Source: Coenobita brevimanus (lineage: Eukaryota; Arthropoda; Malacostraca; Decapoda; Coenobitidae). From it: a stretch of 64,000 bases of DNA. The notes beneath the pieces were generated by a model. The model saw only the letters and a list, made by a program, of their open reading frames with translations. It ran no database searches and had not been told where the DNA came from. Location: the NCBI GenBank assembly GCA_032717465.1, contig CM064732.1, forward strand, positions 26,622,171 through 26,686,170, written 5' to 3'. Both the position numbers and the translations under genes were made by a program. Shown piece by piece: positions 1 through 9,372 of the stretch (within the stretch, counting starts at the first letter, position 1; every line of letters begins with the position of its first letter).

Positions 1-295
1 TGATGCTCTACTGAATTTCGTTGCTGTACTTGGATGTACCGAAGAATGTGCACCATGTATGAAATTGTTGTCGTTGCTGTAGTAGGCTCATTGTATTCGT
101 GATCTCATATTTAGTAGGCTATAGCGATTTTTACATTGCTTCTAGATGTTCTGGGATATGTATCGTGCTTGTTAGTGCTGCAGTTTTCACATTTGTTGCA
201 GGATTTTGATCATGCTCTAAGATATTTACTGACATGCGACACTTAAGAGTGTCTTTTCAAGACAAGCACAGCGTTATTACCGATATCTTTGCTAC

Positions 296-337
<42 letters not shown>

Positions 338-1165
338 ACATTGCCATATCTACGGAGAAGGAGCTCTTATAATTCGAATTAGAATGACTTTTAACCTTCA
401 CCATATAAATGGTGAAGCTTCTTGTTTCGTCAGTATTATTATTGTTCTTTTTATTTTCACTTTTTTGTCTTCGATCTTAACGATATTACACATGACGGTA
501 CCCTAGGGTAACTCAATTCTTTGCACCAAATATGAATGACAACCTATTTTTTAATGCGATGCAGTCATTTTAATTTAAAAAATTGCATATTTGAAATTGA
601 AGTACCTCAGAAACTATTGAGGTACAGGTATTTGGTTGAAAACCCCGTGATTAAAATGTTTTCTGAATAATTTTGACTTAATATTTTGCCATTTAGCTTA
701 TTGGAATGTACCAAGTTCATATCTGCTCAGTTTTTTTCCTTTGCAACACATTTTAGAGAAAATCACAAATGCTTTAAAGCTGTAACTTTCCAGATATATA
801 CTGTAGATGTTGTCCCTCATTAAAAGCTGTAACATTCCAGGTATATAGCTGTGGTCCCTCTTATGATCTGGAAGAATATGATTACAGTTAATCATACAGC
901 TAGCCAGTTATTGAGACAAATGTACAATTTACACATGCTTTCTTCGACAACTTTGTCTTCAGATTCGTGGTTGATATTACACAAGAAGTTACCTTAGGGT
1001 CTTCAGATCTTGTTTACACTACACATACTTTCCAAATTTGTCGGCGTCGGGAGCAACCCAAACTTGTTATTGCACCAGGGCTCCCGCTACAGAAGACCAG
1101 GGTGCCGGAAGTGGAGGTCCACCACTTGTCTCGCGACCTCATGATTAACCAATAGAGGTCCCACC
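1..1165. other. AT-rich unassigned DNA
   Basis: No coding region, RNA gene or recognised transposon was found. It contains an (AT)n tract at 297-333. A weak internal duplication of about 45 bp lies at roughly 778-862, where the phrase beginning AGCTGTAAC occurs twice with a few changes. Short frames here are not supported. Confidence 0.6.
297..333. repeat. (AT)n microsatellite
   Basis: Uninterrupted alternating TA of 37 bp, the first of at least eleven long (AT)n tracts in the window. Confidence 0.97.
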
Positions 1166-1167
1166 AA

Positions 1168-1850
1168 TTGTACACCAATGGCTCCAAGTCGAGTGAATGT
1201 GAGGGTGCTAGTGTGTGGTCGACTGATTGTACCCTCAGGTATCGGTTGCCGACTCATACATCTGTGATTACATCCGAACTTTTTGCAATTGGTAAAGCCA
1301 TAGAGTACTCCCTGTCTTGTAGACATGGGTAATTTGTCATATTTTCAGATTCAGTGTCAGCATTTGCTTCTTGCACGAGGGATTCTAATTAGATCTAGGG
1401 CTGCATTGTTAATAAACTGCATTCATGCAACAAGTCCTGCACGCTGATCTGGGTGCCTGGTCACTGTCATATCTACGCCAATGAGCAGGCTGACTACTTC
1501 CGAAATCGGCTGTGGAACTCGAGGAGACTTGGTATGTTCCTCCCTAGGAAAGAAATCAATAAATCTTCTGTGGCAGGGTCAGTGGACCGGGCTTAATATT
1601 CCAACACTAAGCCATTCCTGACTGGGCTACACCAAATCGCCCCAGTCACCAAGAAGAAAAAGCATTAGCAAGGCTGAGGATGAACTGTACTTGGCTCACC
1701 CATATGTTGCCATATATTGAGACAATTTCCACCTCACTGTAACATCAGTGGTGTGGTGTTATCTATCGGTCATATCATCGTACACTGTCGGCGATTTATT
1801 CATGAATGTGCTTCGTTCATTAATTACTGTGTAGCAGCAGACGTGACTCT
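1168..1850 (+). pseudogene. LINE remnant: RNase H domain and C-terminal finger
   Basis: The plus-strand translation starting near 1171 reads YTNGSKS followed by ITSELFAIGKAIEYSLS, which matches the beta-strand 1 (DGS-like) and ELxAI segments of retroelement RNase HI. About 130 codons on, at 1446-1497, is LIWVPGHCHIYANEQAD, the conserved WVPGHxGIxGNExAD block. Further on, near 1650-1810, ARLRMNCTWLTH and a downstream IGHIIVHCRRF resemble the C-terminal zinc-finger region that follows RNase H in Jockey, CR1 and I-like LINEs. Stops and frame changes break it throughout, and no RT domain precedes it within the window. It is a 5'-truncated, dead copy. The clade cannot be fixed from this fragment. 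Confidence 0.75.
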
Positions 1851-2007
1851 CACCCTTTCCACCATCTTCGGTGATGGAGATGTTGGTATGACTGATGAAT
1901 TGATGGCATTTCTGAAGGGGACCGAATTGATCCAAGTGATGACTTTTTTACTTTGTGATTATGGCTTTTGTCGACTGTTAATATGGATAGATTATATTTT
2001 TAATTGG

Positions 2008-2285
2008 GGTTGACAGTTGACATATTTGATATAGTTCCTGCTTCTGACTGTCCTATTTCTTAAATTGATGTCCCCTACATTAAAAGACGTGCCTCGCATA
2101 ATAGTCACCAGTTGATGAATGCAAGTGTGCAATACAAAAAACAGTTGGGCATTTTCAGTCGATGGTGTTCAGTTGGGCGAAGCACTTCAATTTTTGTAAA
2201 TATGTACATGAGTTCCATCTGTTTGTATAAGTTTTCTTAGTTAGGGTCGACAGTCGATGTAGATGGAATAGTTCTAGAACCATCT

Positions 2286-2316
<31 letters not shown>

Positions 2317-2440
2317 CACATATTGATGCCCCCTATATGAAACCATATGCCTCGACCGAGAGTCAGCTGGTGATAAGTACAGGTAAGTAATGTAGAGAGG
2401 CATTCCACATCTGCAGTCGATGATGTTCTGTTGGTTGAGG
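2008..2440. repeat. diverged direct repeat with poly-T between the arms
   Basis: Two segments share an ordered set of phrases. About 2008-2180 contains a GTTGACAGTTGAC-like start, TTGATGTCCCCTA, GTGCCTCG and CAGTCGATG. About 2244-2440 contains a similar GTCGACAGTCGATG start, TTGATGCCCCCTA, ATGCCTCG and CAGTCGATG. The second copy carries a poly-T of about 30 bases at 2287-2316. This is either an old tandem duplication or two copies of an unknown repeat. Confidence 0.55.
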
Positions 2441-2576
2441 TATTTTTTCCTATTAGAGCAGGTTTGTCAATTTGTGTCTTTGGGTTTTAGTATAGGTCAG
2501 CGATTTGTTTGTTAGGTTTATTAGATTTAGGATAATGGATTAGTTTTTCATTATTTTCCCAAGGTTTTATAATCAG

Positions 2577-2976
2577 ATATCATCATCATCATCAGCCGTT
2601 TGAGCATCCACTGCAGGACCGGCCTATCCCGACCGAAGTCGGGACGATACAGCCAATGTATCTCTACCAAGTGGCTTAGGCTATCTGGTAGAGATTGTAT
2701 GTAAGGTGAGAAGTGCTTGTAAGTGTAATTGTAGTGTTGGAGTGGCTTTGGATGTGTGTGTAGTCTGTGAACCAAGTGTAATCAGGCCGCACAAGCCGAC
2801 TGGGTGCAAGCATACTTTATAGTATGCGACACTGGTTCAACCACAGCACCCCTTGTGTCTGCCAGTGCAGTACATGGCCGGGTGAACACTCCCAAAGTTT
2901 ATAACTCTGGCGGGGTGCGAACCCTGGACCACCCGTGTACGAAACGCACACTCTACCACTGTACCACAGAGGCTCC
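2577..2976 (-). mobile_element. SINE-A copy 1, tRNA-headed
   Basis: Read on the minus strand, the element starts at about 2976 with GGAGCCTCTGTGG. It has a box A-like segment (GTACAGTGGTAGAG, near 2952-2965) and a box B-like GGTTCGCACCC (2913-2923), spaced as in a tRNA. An unrelated body of about 300 bp follows, and it ends in an ATG/ATC trinucleotide tail at 2577-2594. The body recurs at 6248-6516, which shows a dispersed family. Length is about 400 bp. Its 5' end lies only a few bases from the (AT)n tract at 2983. The frame in this region is a by-product, not a gene. Confidence 0.75.
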
Positions 2977-2980
2977 AATC

Positions 2981-2982
<2 letters not shown>

Positions 2983-3053
<71 letters not shown>
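2983..3053. repeat. (AT)n microsatellite
   Basis: 71 bp of uninterrupted AT between SINE-A copy 1 and the left end of the palindromic mariner-like element. The last TA (3052-3053) is that element's target-site dinucleotide. Confidence 0.97.
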
Positions 3054-3057
<4 letters not shown>

Positions 3058-3096
3058 GTTCAGTAAATATGTAGCAAAAATCAGGGAGTGTATTCC

Positions 3097-3333
3097 AGAG
3101 GATGTAGGGTGAAAGACTGACGAAGAGAGTTTATGTGAGTGAGGTGGAGGGGGGGAGAGGGAGGGGGAGGCCGAGAATGAGGTGGAGGGATGGGGTGGAG
3201 AGGTATATGAGAGAGGGGGGTGTGAGTTGGGAGCTGGGTAGTGACATGGCGCGGGACAGGGCGACGTGGAGGCGATTTGTTTGTGGCCACCCCAAACTAG
3301 ATTGAGGCGTCTGGCAATAGATAGATAGATAGA
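3097..3333 (+). mobile_element. LINE-R 3' end fragment nested in the left inverted arm
   Basis: This 237-bp segment matches the complement of the 3' terminal coding region and tail of the LINE at 52,635-52,870, including the phrases GACGAAGAGAGT, GGCGATTTGTTTGTGGCCAC and a terminal (ATAG)n. It is flanked by TATTCC at 3091-3096 and 3334-3339, a 6-bp target duplication. Removing it restores alignment of the two inverted arms. It is a severely 5'-truncated insertion, younger than the palindrome. Confidence 0.85.
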
Positions 3334-3754
3334 TATTCCGGAGACGATACTGAATGCAGATTACTAAATGAGCATATTGCGAAATCTCAATAGTTCGGGA
3401 GTTACAGCACTTCACACATCTGCTATGGATGTGTTGGAGTCGGGGGATTGTAAATAAGCCCATCACTTACAGTAAGATTTATTGACAGTATTATACAACA
3501 TACTTTACAGCAAATGTTCACAACTTAGGACTACTTGCTCAATGCATGCTGCAGCCCGTCGCAAAAGTAACTGTAGCACAAGTTCCAAAGCCCTGGTATT
3601 GTTGCTGATACGTGCCACACTGTCCTATGCACGACACCATAATTCCTAATGGTTTTGAACCTCTGTGGCACACACTTCTCTTTTGATGTGTCTCCATAGG
3701 TGCTCTATTCCATTATGCTGCAATAGCCTAACAAGGGATTACCTAAACTCTGTG

Positions 3755-4030
3755 TTTCCTGGACAATGGATCGGGCGAGGTGGCACAGTGCTGTGGCTAC
3801 CTCAGTCACCTGACATCACTCCCCTTGACTTCTACCTGTAGGGGCGCTATAAATGCAAGGTGTATGATACAGAGATTCCAAACCGTGAGGAATTGTGGCG
3901 TCGTGTGCAGGACAGTGTGGCATGCATCAAAAACAGTTCCGGGGCTTCCCAACATGTGCGACAGTCACTTCTGCAATGGGCTACAGCATGCATTGAGCAA
4001 GGAGGCCGGAGTTTTGAACATTTGCTGTAA
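3755..4030 (+). pseudogene. mariner-like transposase C-terminus (decayed)
   Basis: One frame of 92 codons carries WIGRGG, then PQSPDITPLDFYL, the C-terminal part of the DDE catalytic domain in mariner-related transposases (the usual PxSPDLxPxDFxLWG block containing the last catalytic Asp). VYDTEIPNREELWRRVQ follows and the natural stop is TAA at 4028. A TAG at 3839-3841 replaces the tryptophan normally seen after DFxL. The inverted left arm carries a second, more decayed copy of the same 3' coding region. The N-terminal and earlier catalytic regions are absent. Confidence 0.7.
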
Positions 4031-4270
4031 ATGTGAATGACATACTTGTGTCTAGCACAGTGTATAATATTGTTAATAAATCTCACTGCAAGTGATGAAC
4101 TTCGTATTTACAATCCCCTGACTCCAACACATCCATAGCAGATTTGTGAAATGCTCTAACTCCCAAACTATTGAGATTTCGAAATACGCTCATTTAGTAA
4201 TATGCATTCAGTAACGTCTCCGGAATACACCCTCAAATTTTTGCTACATATGTATTGAACACCCTGTACA

Positions 4271-4271
<1 letters not shown>

Positions 4272-4344
<73 letters not shown>
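4272..4344. repeat. (AT)n microsatellite with (GATA)n/(GTAT)n flank
   Basis: 73 bp of AT immediately right of the palindromic element, continuing into GATA/TATC-type repeats to about 4410. Confidence 0.95.
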
Positions 4345-4347
<3 letters not shown>

Positions 4348-4397
4348 ATATACAGATATATATAGATAGATAGATAGATGTATGTATGTATATCTAT

Positions 4398-4792
4398 CTA
4401 TCTATCTTCACTCAGGAGTCTTGGCACAAATTTTGCAGCAATGTGTCTCATGCCCAACACGTCCGACAAAATGCATTGCACGCTCCTGTAGGACAATCCA
4501 ACAATATCACAAACATCATGGATAGTTCGTCTATGATCTGCAAGGATAGCCTGATGAACATTTCTGATGTTTTCTGGTGTCTTAGCCATTGATGGTCGTC
4601 CAGAACGGTCATCATTGTTGACAGACGTTCCTTCTTCCTTGAATCGCTTAGCCTATACCAGAAAAATGTTCTGCTCTGGGGCATGGCACTGTCACCAAAG
4701 GCTTGCTGAAGCAACCGGTGAGTTACTGCAGTCGTCTTGTTGATCTTCAAGCAGAACTTGATGCAGGTTCTTTGTTCCGTGAGGTCCGCCAT
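4398..4792 (-). pseudogene. mariner-type transposase N-terminal HTH domain (frameshifted)
   Basis: On the minus strand an ATG at 4790-4792 begins MADLTEQRTCIKFCLKINK, followed by LLQQAFGDSAMPQSRTFFWY, the first helix-turn-helix of mariner-type transposases. A frameshift near 4600 leads to SMAKTPENIRNVHQAI, then IVGLSYRSVQCILSDVLGM and KFVPRLLSED, the second HTH and the linker before the catalytic domain. The DDD/E catalytic domain is missing, because similarity ends at the (GATA)n tract. The arrangement resembles GVQW3/SETMAR-type mariner heads. It may or may not be the same family as the element at 3054-4266. Confidence 0.7.
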
Positions 4793-4984
4793 TGCAAAAC
4801 TGCCAAAGCACCTACACACCGCGTTACGATAGTAAGCGTAGATCAATAACACGTCTGCTCGCAGACACGGCTGGACCCACTGTGATGCACAAAGGGTGCT
4901 GCTGACCTCTCTTAGTGGCAAAAGGCAAAACTGCACATGGCTGGCTCCCTCTGTTAAAATTACTGGAATTTTCGGGTAACACCT

Positions 4985-5028
<44 letters not shown>

Positions 5029-5519
5029 TAAAAGTCCAATTCTTCAGCATCCAATTCCCCGGCAAATCTGACATTTCGGCAGTTTTGAGAAATAGTCCCA
5101 TTCACGAAGATCTCTGATCGTTCGGCAGATTTTCCGATTTTTTTCGTCCCCTCTACTGCTGGGGACTTCTTCCAGCAGTAGCAGACTCCAATCAACCCCT
5201 TCTATTGTACATATGTAAATAAGGAACCTACTATAAGTTTAGGTAAGTGCATGTGAACTTGTTGGCCTACTGTATCAATACATTTATATACAGTATGTTC
5301 ACTAATTTATTTTTCATATTCATGTATAGTACTGTATTCATTACAGTATTGTACAGTATCAAACAGTATACAGTACTCTCTCCAAACACATTTGTAATGA
5401 TATGAGTAGTGATGATAGTGTTCACCGAAACATATAAGGTACTGAGTGGGTAGGGTTTTTGATAATTCGGCAATTTTCATTTTTCGGCACTTGCCTGGTC
5501 CCATAGATGTCGAAAAATC
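4793..5519. other. unassigned DNA with an (AT)n tract
   Basis: Contains (AT)n at 4988-5027. No domain was recognised. The frames spanning it are extended by the microsatellite. Confidence 0.5.
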
Positions 5520-5529
5520 GGACTTCTAC

Positions 5530-5563
5530 TGTATATCTATCTATCTATCAATCTATCTCTCTA

Positions 5564-5620
<57 letters not shown>
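5530..5620. repeat. (CTAT)n then (AT)n microsatellite
   Basis: A tetranucleotide CTAT run changes into pure AT from about 5566 to 5620, directly before the LINE-X fragment. Confidence 0.95.
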
Positions 5621-5624
<4 letters not shown>

Positions 5625-5629
5625 GTATC

Positions 5630-6168
5630 TGTGGCTAGGGTGAGAAGTGATTGGAAGAAGTTCAGGGAGTTCTTGCCTCTCCTGACATTGACAGGACTCT
5701 CCCTACGTGCTAAGGGGTCTTTGTATGCAGCATGTGTTAGGAGTGTAATGCTGTATGGTAGTGAGACTTGGGCAGTAAAGGAGGAGGATATTCGCAGGCT
5801 CAGACGTACAGAGATGACAATGATTAGGTAGATGTGTAGTGCGTCCCCGCGTGCAAGGTCTGGGGGGGCTGGGTTTACGATGGAAGAGTTGAGAGGTAGG
5901 ATGGGACTGGAGAGTATTGGTGTTGTGATGAGGAGAGGTAGATTGAGATTGTTTGGACATGTGGAGAGGATGGGGGATGATAATTGGGTGAGGAAGGTGA
6001 GAAGTGTTAATATATGGGGTGTGGGGTTATGAGGGGTAGACCAAGAAAGACGTGGGACGAGGTCATTAAATGTGACCTCAGGGTTAAGGGACTGAATAGG
6101 CCTGGAGAGCTGCCATTAGGTGACCAAGGCCGACGCATGCAAGCATGTTGGAGCTTTTAAAAACGAAA

Positions 6169-6170
<2 letters not shown>
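5630..6170 (+). pseudogene. LINE-X 3' end: RT C-terminal region
   Basis: The translation contains LTGLSLRAKGSLYAACVRSV, MLYGSETWAVKEEDIRRLRR and, in the next segment, RGRLRLFGHVERMGDDNWVRKV. These match the region after the RT palm in APE-type LINEs (usual YGSExW and RWFGHVxRM motifs). A TAG interrupts it at 5829-5831 and there are later frame shifts. Catalytic RT motifs lie upstream and are absent, so the copy is 5'-truncated. It ends with AAAACGAAACG, which grades directly into (AT)n at 6171. Confidence 0.8.

Positions 6171-6232
<62 letters not shown>
6171..6232. repeat. (AT)n microsatellite
   Basis: About 60 bp of AT abutting the 3' end of the LINE-X fragment. Confidence 0.96.
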
Positions 6233-6233
<1 letters not shown>

Positions 6234-6247
6234 GTGCTTTGGTGGAC

Positions 6248-6513
6248 ATTAGGGGTTTGTGGTTGAACCAGTGTTGCATACTAGTATGCCTGCACCCACT
6301 CGGCTTAAGGTGGGCCGATTACACTTGGTTCACAGACTACATACACATCCAAAGCCAATCCAACATCACAATCACACTCACAAGCACTTCTCACCCTACA
6401 TACAGTCTCTACCAGACAGCCTAAGACTAGGTAGAGATACATTGGCTGTATCGTCCTTGCTTCGGTAGGGATAGGCCGGTACTGCAGTGGACACTCAACG
6501 GCTGATGATGATG

Positions 6514-6516
<3 letters not shown>
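6248..6516 (+). mobile_element. SINE-A copy 2, 5'-truncated
   Basis: Matches the body of SINE-A copy 1 from the GTGGTTGAACCAGTG segment through the CATACTAGTATGC and ACTTGGTTCACAGACTACA phrases to the final CGGCTGATGATGATG. The tRNA-like head is missing. The tail runs straight into (AT)n at 6517. It is opposite in orientation to copy 1. Confidence 0.85.

Positions 6517-6596
<80 letters not shown>
6517..6596. repeat. (AT)n microsatellite
   Basis: 80 bp of AT separating SINE-A copy 2 from a SINE-B 3' fragment. Confidence 0.97.
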
Positions 6597-6598
<2 letters not shown>

Positions 6599-6656
6599 CT
6601 TGATAACAGGCTGTGAAGCCTATGCTCAGAGTCGGACACATAAAAAAAAAAAAATT
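6597..6656 (+). mobile_element. SINE-B copy 3, 3' fragment with poly-A
   Basis: CCTTGATAACAGGCTGTGAA, then CTCAGAGTCGGACACATA and a run of A. The complement of 31,270-31,320 contains the same end sequence, so this is the last ~60 bp of the SINE-B family defined at 31,270-31,588. Confidence 0.8.
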
Positions 6657-6710
6657 CCATCAACTAAGTGTGATGATCCCCTACACTACAGTGCTACAGT
6701 CACGGTGCAC

Positions 6711-6946
6711 GACTCTCAGGTTGTCATTATCGTACCCTGGTAACTTACCGGTCAACAGTGCGTCCTATTTGGTATTATATTATACACAAATCATATTATT
6801 ATATACGAATATGTTATGTATGGTTATTATTATACACGAACATAGGTTATTATCCACAAATCGCAGGCATATTATATTAGACACGAAATCGGATGCACTG
6901 TTGAAAGGTACGTTGCCAGGGTACAATGATGACAACCTCAGAGTCG
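6711..6946. mobile_element. MITE-like element with ~65-bp terminal inverted repeats
   Basis: The left arm (6711-6775) starts GACTCTCAGGTTGTCATTAT and contains TACCCTGGTAAC and CAACAGTGCGTCC. The right arm (6883-6946), read in complement, starts CGACTCTGAGGTTGTCATCA and contains TACCCTGGCAAC and CAACAGTGCATCC in the same order. The ~107-bp centre is AT-rich with repeated TATTATACACGAA-like words. No open frame of interest lies inside. Superfamily is unknown because a target duplication is not obvious. Confidence 0.75.
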
Positions 6947-6978
6947 CTATCGACGACTATTGGGGTAAGTGTCCACAA

Positions 6979-7004
6979 ACACACACACACACACACACAC
7001 ACAC
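6979..7004. repeat. (CA)n microsatellite
   Basis: 26 bp of CA directly before the tRNA-like SINE-C. Confidence 0.95.
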
Positions 7005-7267
7005 CGCTCGCTGGTGCAGTGGTAACGCTCTCGCTTGCCAACTGGTGGACGGGAGTTCGCGCCTCGCTCAGGTTGCGAAAAGTTTCACTGACGAAGTGGG
7101 TGGTTACTGTCCCCCTTGAGCAAGGGGACGGGTGTGTGCGTGTGTGAAGGTCACAGCCTTGCCCTTAGATCGGACTATATGAGCTCTCAGCTCCCTTCCG
7201 GGAGGGTAAAAGCTGACGATCATGACCATCAAGTGATCCTGACCGACCCGGTGAATTACACACACAC
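7005..7267 (+). mobile_element. SINE-C, tRNA-Gly-like head
   Basis: GCTCGCTGGTGCAGTGG (box A-like) is followed by CTCTCGCTTGCCAACTG, which has an anticodon region resembling tRNA-Gly(GCC), and a degraded box B (GAGTTCGCGCC). A tRNA-unrelated body of ~190 bp follows, and the element ends near a short (CA)n at 7259-7267. The arms do not fold as a perfect tRNA, so a functional tRNA gene is unlikely. Confidence 0.65.
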
Positions 7268-9056
7268 TGTCATGAATTCGCGCGATCATATATCTAAACA
7301 AACTCGTGGCATTGAACTTTGGTGGGAAACTGCGAATTCTAGTGGAATCCCAGTAAGTATCACTTAGTCAACCGCCATGTATTCATCCGATTGGGAGTGT
7401 GTTCAGAATATTTTTCTCTGTTTCATAAGTGATCGTCTTTGCGCGCGACATTAACGCTTTCGCTGAGTGATTTGTTATGGGCATGTATCGCTTGCATTAA
7501 TTCCGTTAGCAAGAGCACGGTCGACACTTGCCCCTCTCTCACAATTTGAATTCAGTTAGGATTGAAGCACTGTGAGACCAGGTTGTTCTTCAGCGGGTTC
7601 CTGAAGTCTCCACTCAGTGTGATCCGGCGTAGAGGTTTAGCGTGTGTGGCAGCGTCCTTCCTCAGCAACGACGGCCAGTTCATCCCGCCCAGCCCCTTTT
7701 CTGACCAGAATTTTTCTTTCGTTTTTCCTAGGGTTAAGAGTTTAGCTTTTGAGTGAGCGAGTGAGTGTGCTCTCCTTATTTTGAATTCATTTTGAAACAT
7801 GTAACGTAAATTTAACTTATTGTAATCTATAAATTAACAGTTCTTTTGCTTGAGCTTAATGTAATGGAAACTCGTGTTTTATTTCTCCACATTAAGCTTA
7901 TTTCATTTATAGCTCCTAGTTTGCATAAACACTTTGCATTATTCATAACTGGTATTTAGGCCAGTCCTTTTTATTAGCTTAAAATCCGTTGTGCAACCAG
8001 GAGTTAATGCACCAGCAAGAACCTGTTTATCATTAATAGCATCAGATAATGATTGTCAGGGGTGGAGTCACTTTCTGCAGAGGCTAACAGTACCAATAAA
8101 CAGCATTTGAGAGTAATTAGTCTCTGCTGTGTACTGTTGAGATAGTTTATAAATTCTCGTCCTTAGAGAATTGGCGAAGTAAGCCGCCATAAAGAAATCA
8201 TTGTTCGATTTTGACAAGTCAATTCCTTGTCCCTGTTCTCAACCAACACATTTAAAGTATTATTAAATATTATTCTTTAACCCATCATGCACCTCTGACA
8301 TCCCCCAGTCCGGAGGTATTTTCGATTTTTTTTTTTGGGGTAAAACCTTCACTTTTGGTGACAAACATTGAAAATTCATAGAGAAATCGCTCACCTGAGG
8401 TTTAAAACACTCAATCCAGGTAGGAGTTCCTCCTTACCTGACTGGGTTTTCTAACATGCTGGCACCAAAGAAAACGAGTTCTATGGGAGGGTAACTATTT
8501 TATCCACTCATAAACGGTATTTATTTATTTACTTGGTACGAATTTATATGTAGTATGAGAGTATATTGGTTTTCAAGCAGTAATATAGGCATTATAAGCA
8601 TTGTTTCACTCACTGACTAATCACCATTCATGACCTTTTTTTTCCCACATTACCTGATCATCATTTCTGACTGTTTCTTCCTGTAATGCTATGTAAACCT
8701 TGTCTTCCACATTGTCATCAACTGGGGAATCACTCTGGCCCTGAATGTCTTTATTGGCCAGGTCACTGGTAACAGGTGAATTGCAGAGACAATGGCGTGA
8801 GGGGGGGAGGGGGGAGGTTATGCGGTGTAAGGCATTGTCCCTGCTTGGCATCTTGTAGAGGAATAGAGGAAGGTGTCCCGTGTATACATACGAAAAATCA
8901 CGCGCGAAAATTGAAAATTGTGCAAATTAGGGACCTTGCAATTGCACGATGTACCGGTACGTCGCCGGGACTGGCAAATGCAAATCGTTGTAACGTACCC
9001 ATATGTCGACGGGACGGGGCGGGTTAATATTGCATAATCACAAAAACCCCATGACA
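7268..9056 (+). repeat. 5' LTR, interrupted by a piggyBac-like insertion
   Basis: Starts TGTCATGAATTC and ends CCCCATGACA. Aligns with the 3' LTR throughout except for an extra segment at 8281-9023. Without it and one TTAA copy, the LTR would be about 1,042 bp, the same as the 3' LTR. The R/U5 boundaries cannot be placed by eye. Confidence 0.9.
8281..9023. mobile_element. non-autonomous piggyBac-like element in the 5' LTR
   Basis: TTAA occurs on both sides (8277-8280 and 9024-9027), while the 3' LTR has a single intact site here (CTTTAATACTGC). The insert begins CCCATCATGCACC and ends GGGACGGGGCGGG, fitting piggyBac termini of CCC...GGG. Subterminal words GTACCGGTACGTCGCCGGGA and CCATATGTCGACGGGA resemble each other, as in piggyBac ends. 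It is 743 bp with no recognisable transposase. A 76-codon minus frame (8621-8851) is acidic and could be a remnant of the variable piggyBac N-terminus, but that is a guess. Confidence 0.75.
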
Positions 9057-9075
9057 TCTGGCGACCTCGCCAGGA
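9057..9075 (+). promoter_or_regulatory. candidate primer-binding site
   Basis: Directly after the 5' LTR, with one intervening base or two, lies TGGCGACCTCGCCAGGA. TGG is the expected complement of a tRNA CCA end. The following CCAGGA and overall pattern resemble the complement of an arthropod tRNA-Arg(ACG) 3' end, with about three mismatches to the version I remember. tRNA identity is tentative. Confidence 0.5.
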
Positions 9076-9372
9076 AATTAACTCTTAGCTCTCAAGTTAT
9101 TCATGAGACAATACTCACTCACTCATACTTAGATATTTATCATTAAAGTCTATAGGCACTATCTTACTGGTGATTAATTCATTTTTATCAATTTTAAGTA
9201 ATAGTTCTCACAATCAGTGTTTTGTTTAATTTTCTTTCTTTACCAGTCTAACTACATAAAACTGGCCACCACTAACCTGTCCCTATATTCCTTGTTCCCA
9301 ATTATTGGCATCTTTCTCTGCAAAATAGTGCTCAGTGCTTAGTCTCTAGTTCACTTAGATTGACTTAGCATC

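Larger units (their letters stand above)
3054..4266. mobile_element. palindromic mariner-like element with very long inverted arms
   Basis: The ends are inverted copies. GGGTGTTCAGTAAATATGTA at 3054 matches the complement of the right end at about 4246-4266 (CAGGGTGTTCAATACATATG on the minus strand), each bounded by TA. The inversion continues far inward. After skipping the LINE tail at 3097-3333, the left side through about 3680 matches the complement of about 3850-4266, including the region that encodes the transposase C-terminus. The arms are thus roughly 400 bp or more, with a short asymmetric centre near 3680-3850. It looks like two transposon ends joined tail-out (a foldback derivative) rather than a standard element with short TIRs. 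It sits between (AT)n tracts, consistent with TA targeting by Tc1/mariner elements. Confidence 0.75.

Noticed and set aside
297..333. Promoter-like TATA tracts at (AT)n sites
   Set aside because: These are microsatellites. No associated gene starts were found.
2900..2976. Functional tRNA gene on the minus strand
   Set aside because: The second copy (6248) shares the body without the head, and the arms do not form a complete cloverleaf by eye. It is a SINE head.
7005..7080. Functional tRNA-Gly gene
   Set aside because: The tRNA-like head has a degraded box B and imperfect stems and is followed by a SINE-like body. A SINE is the better call.
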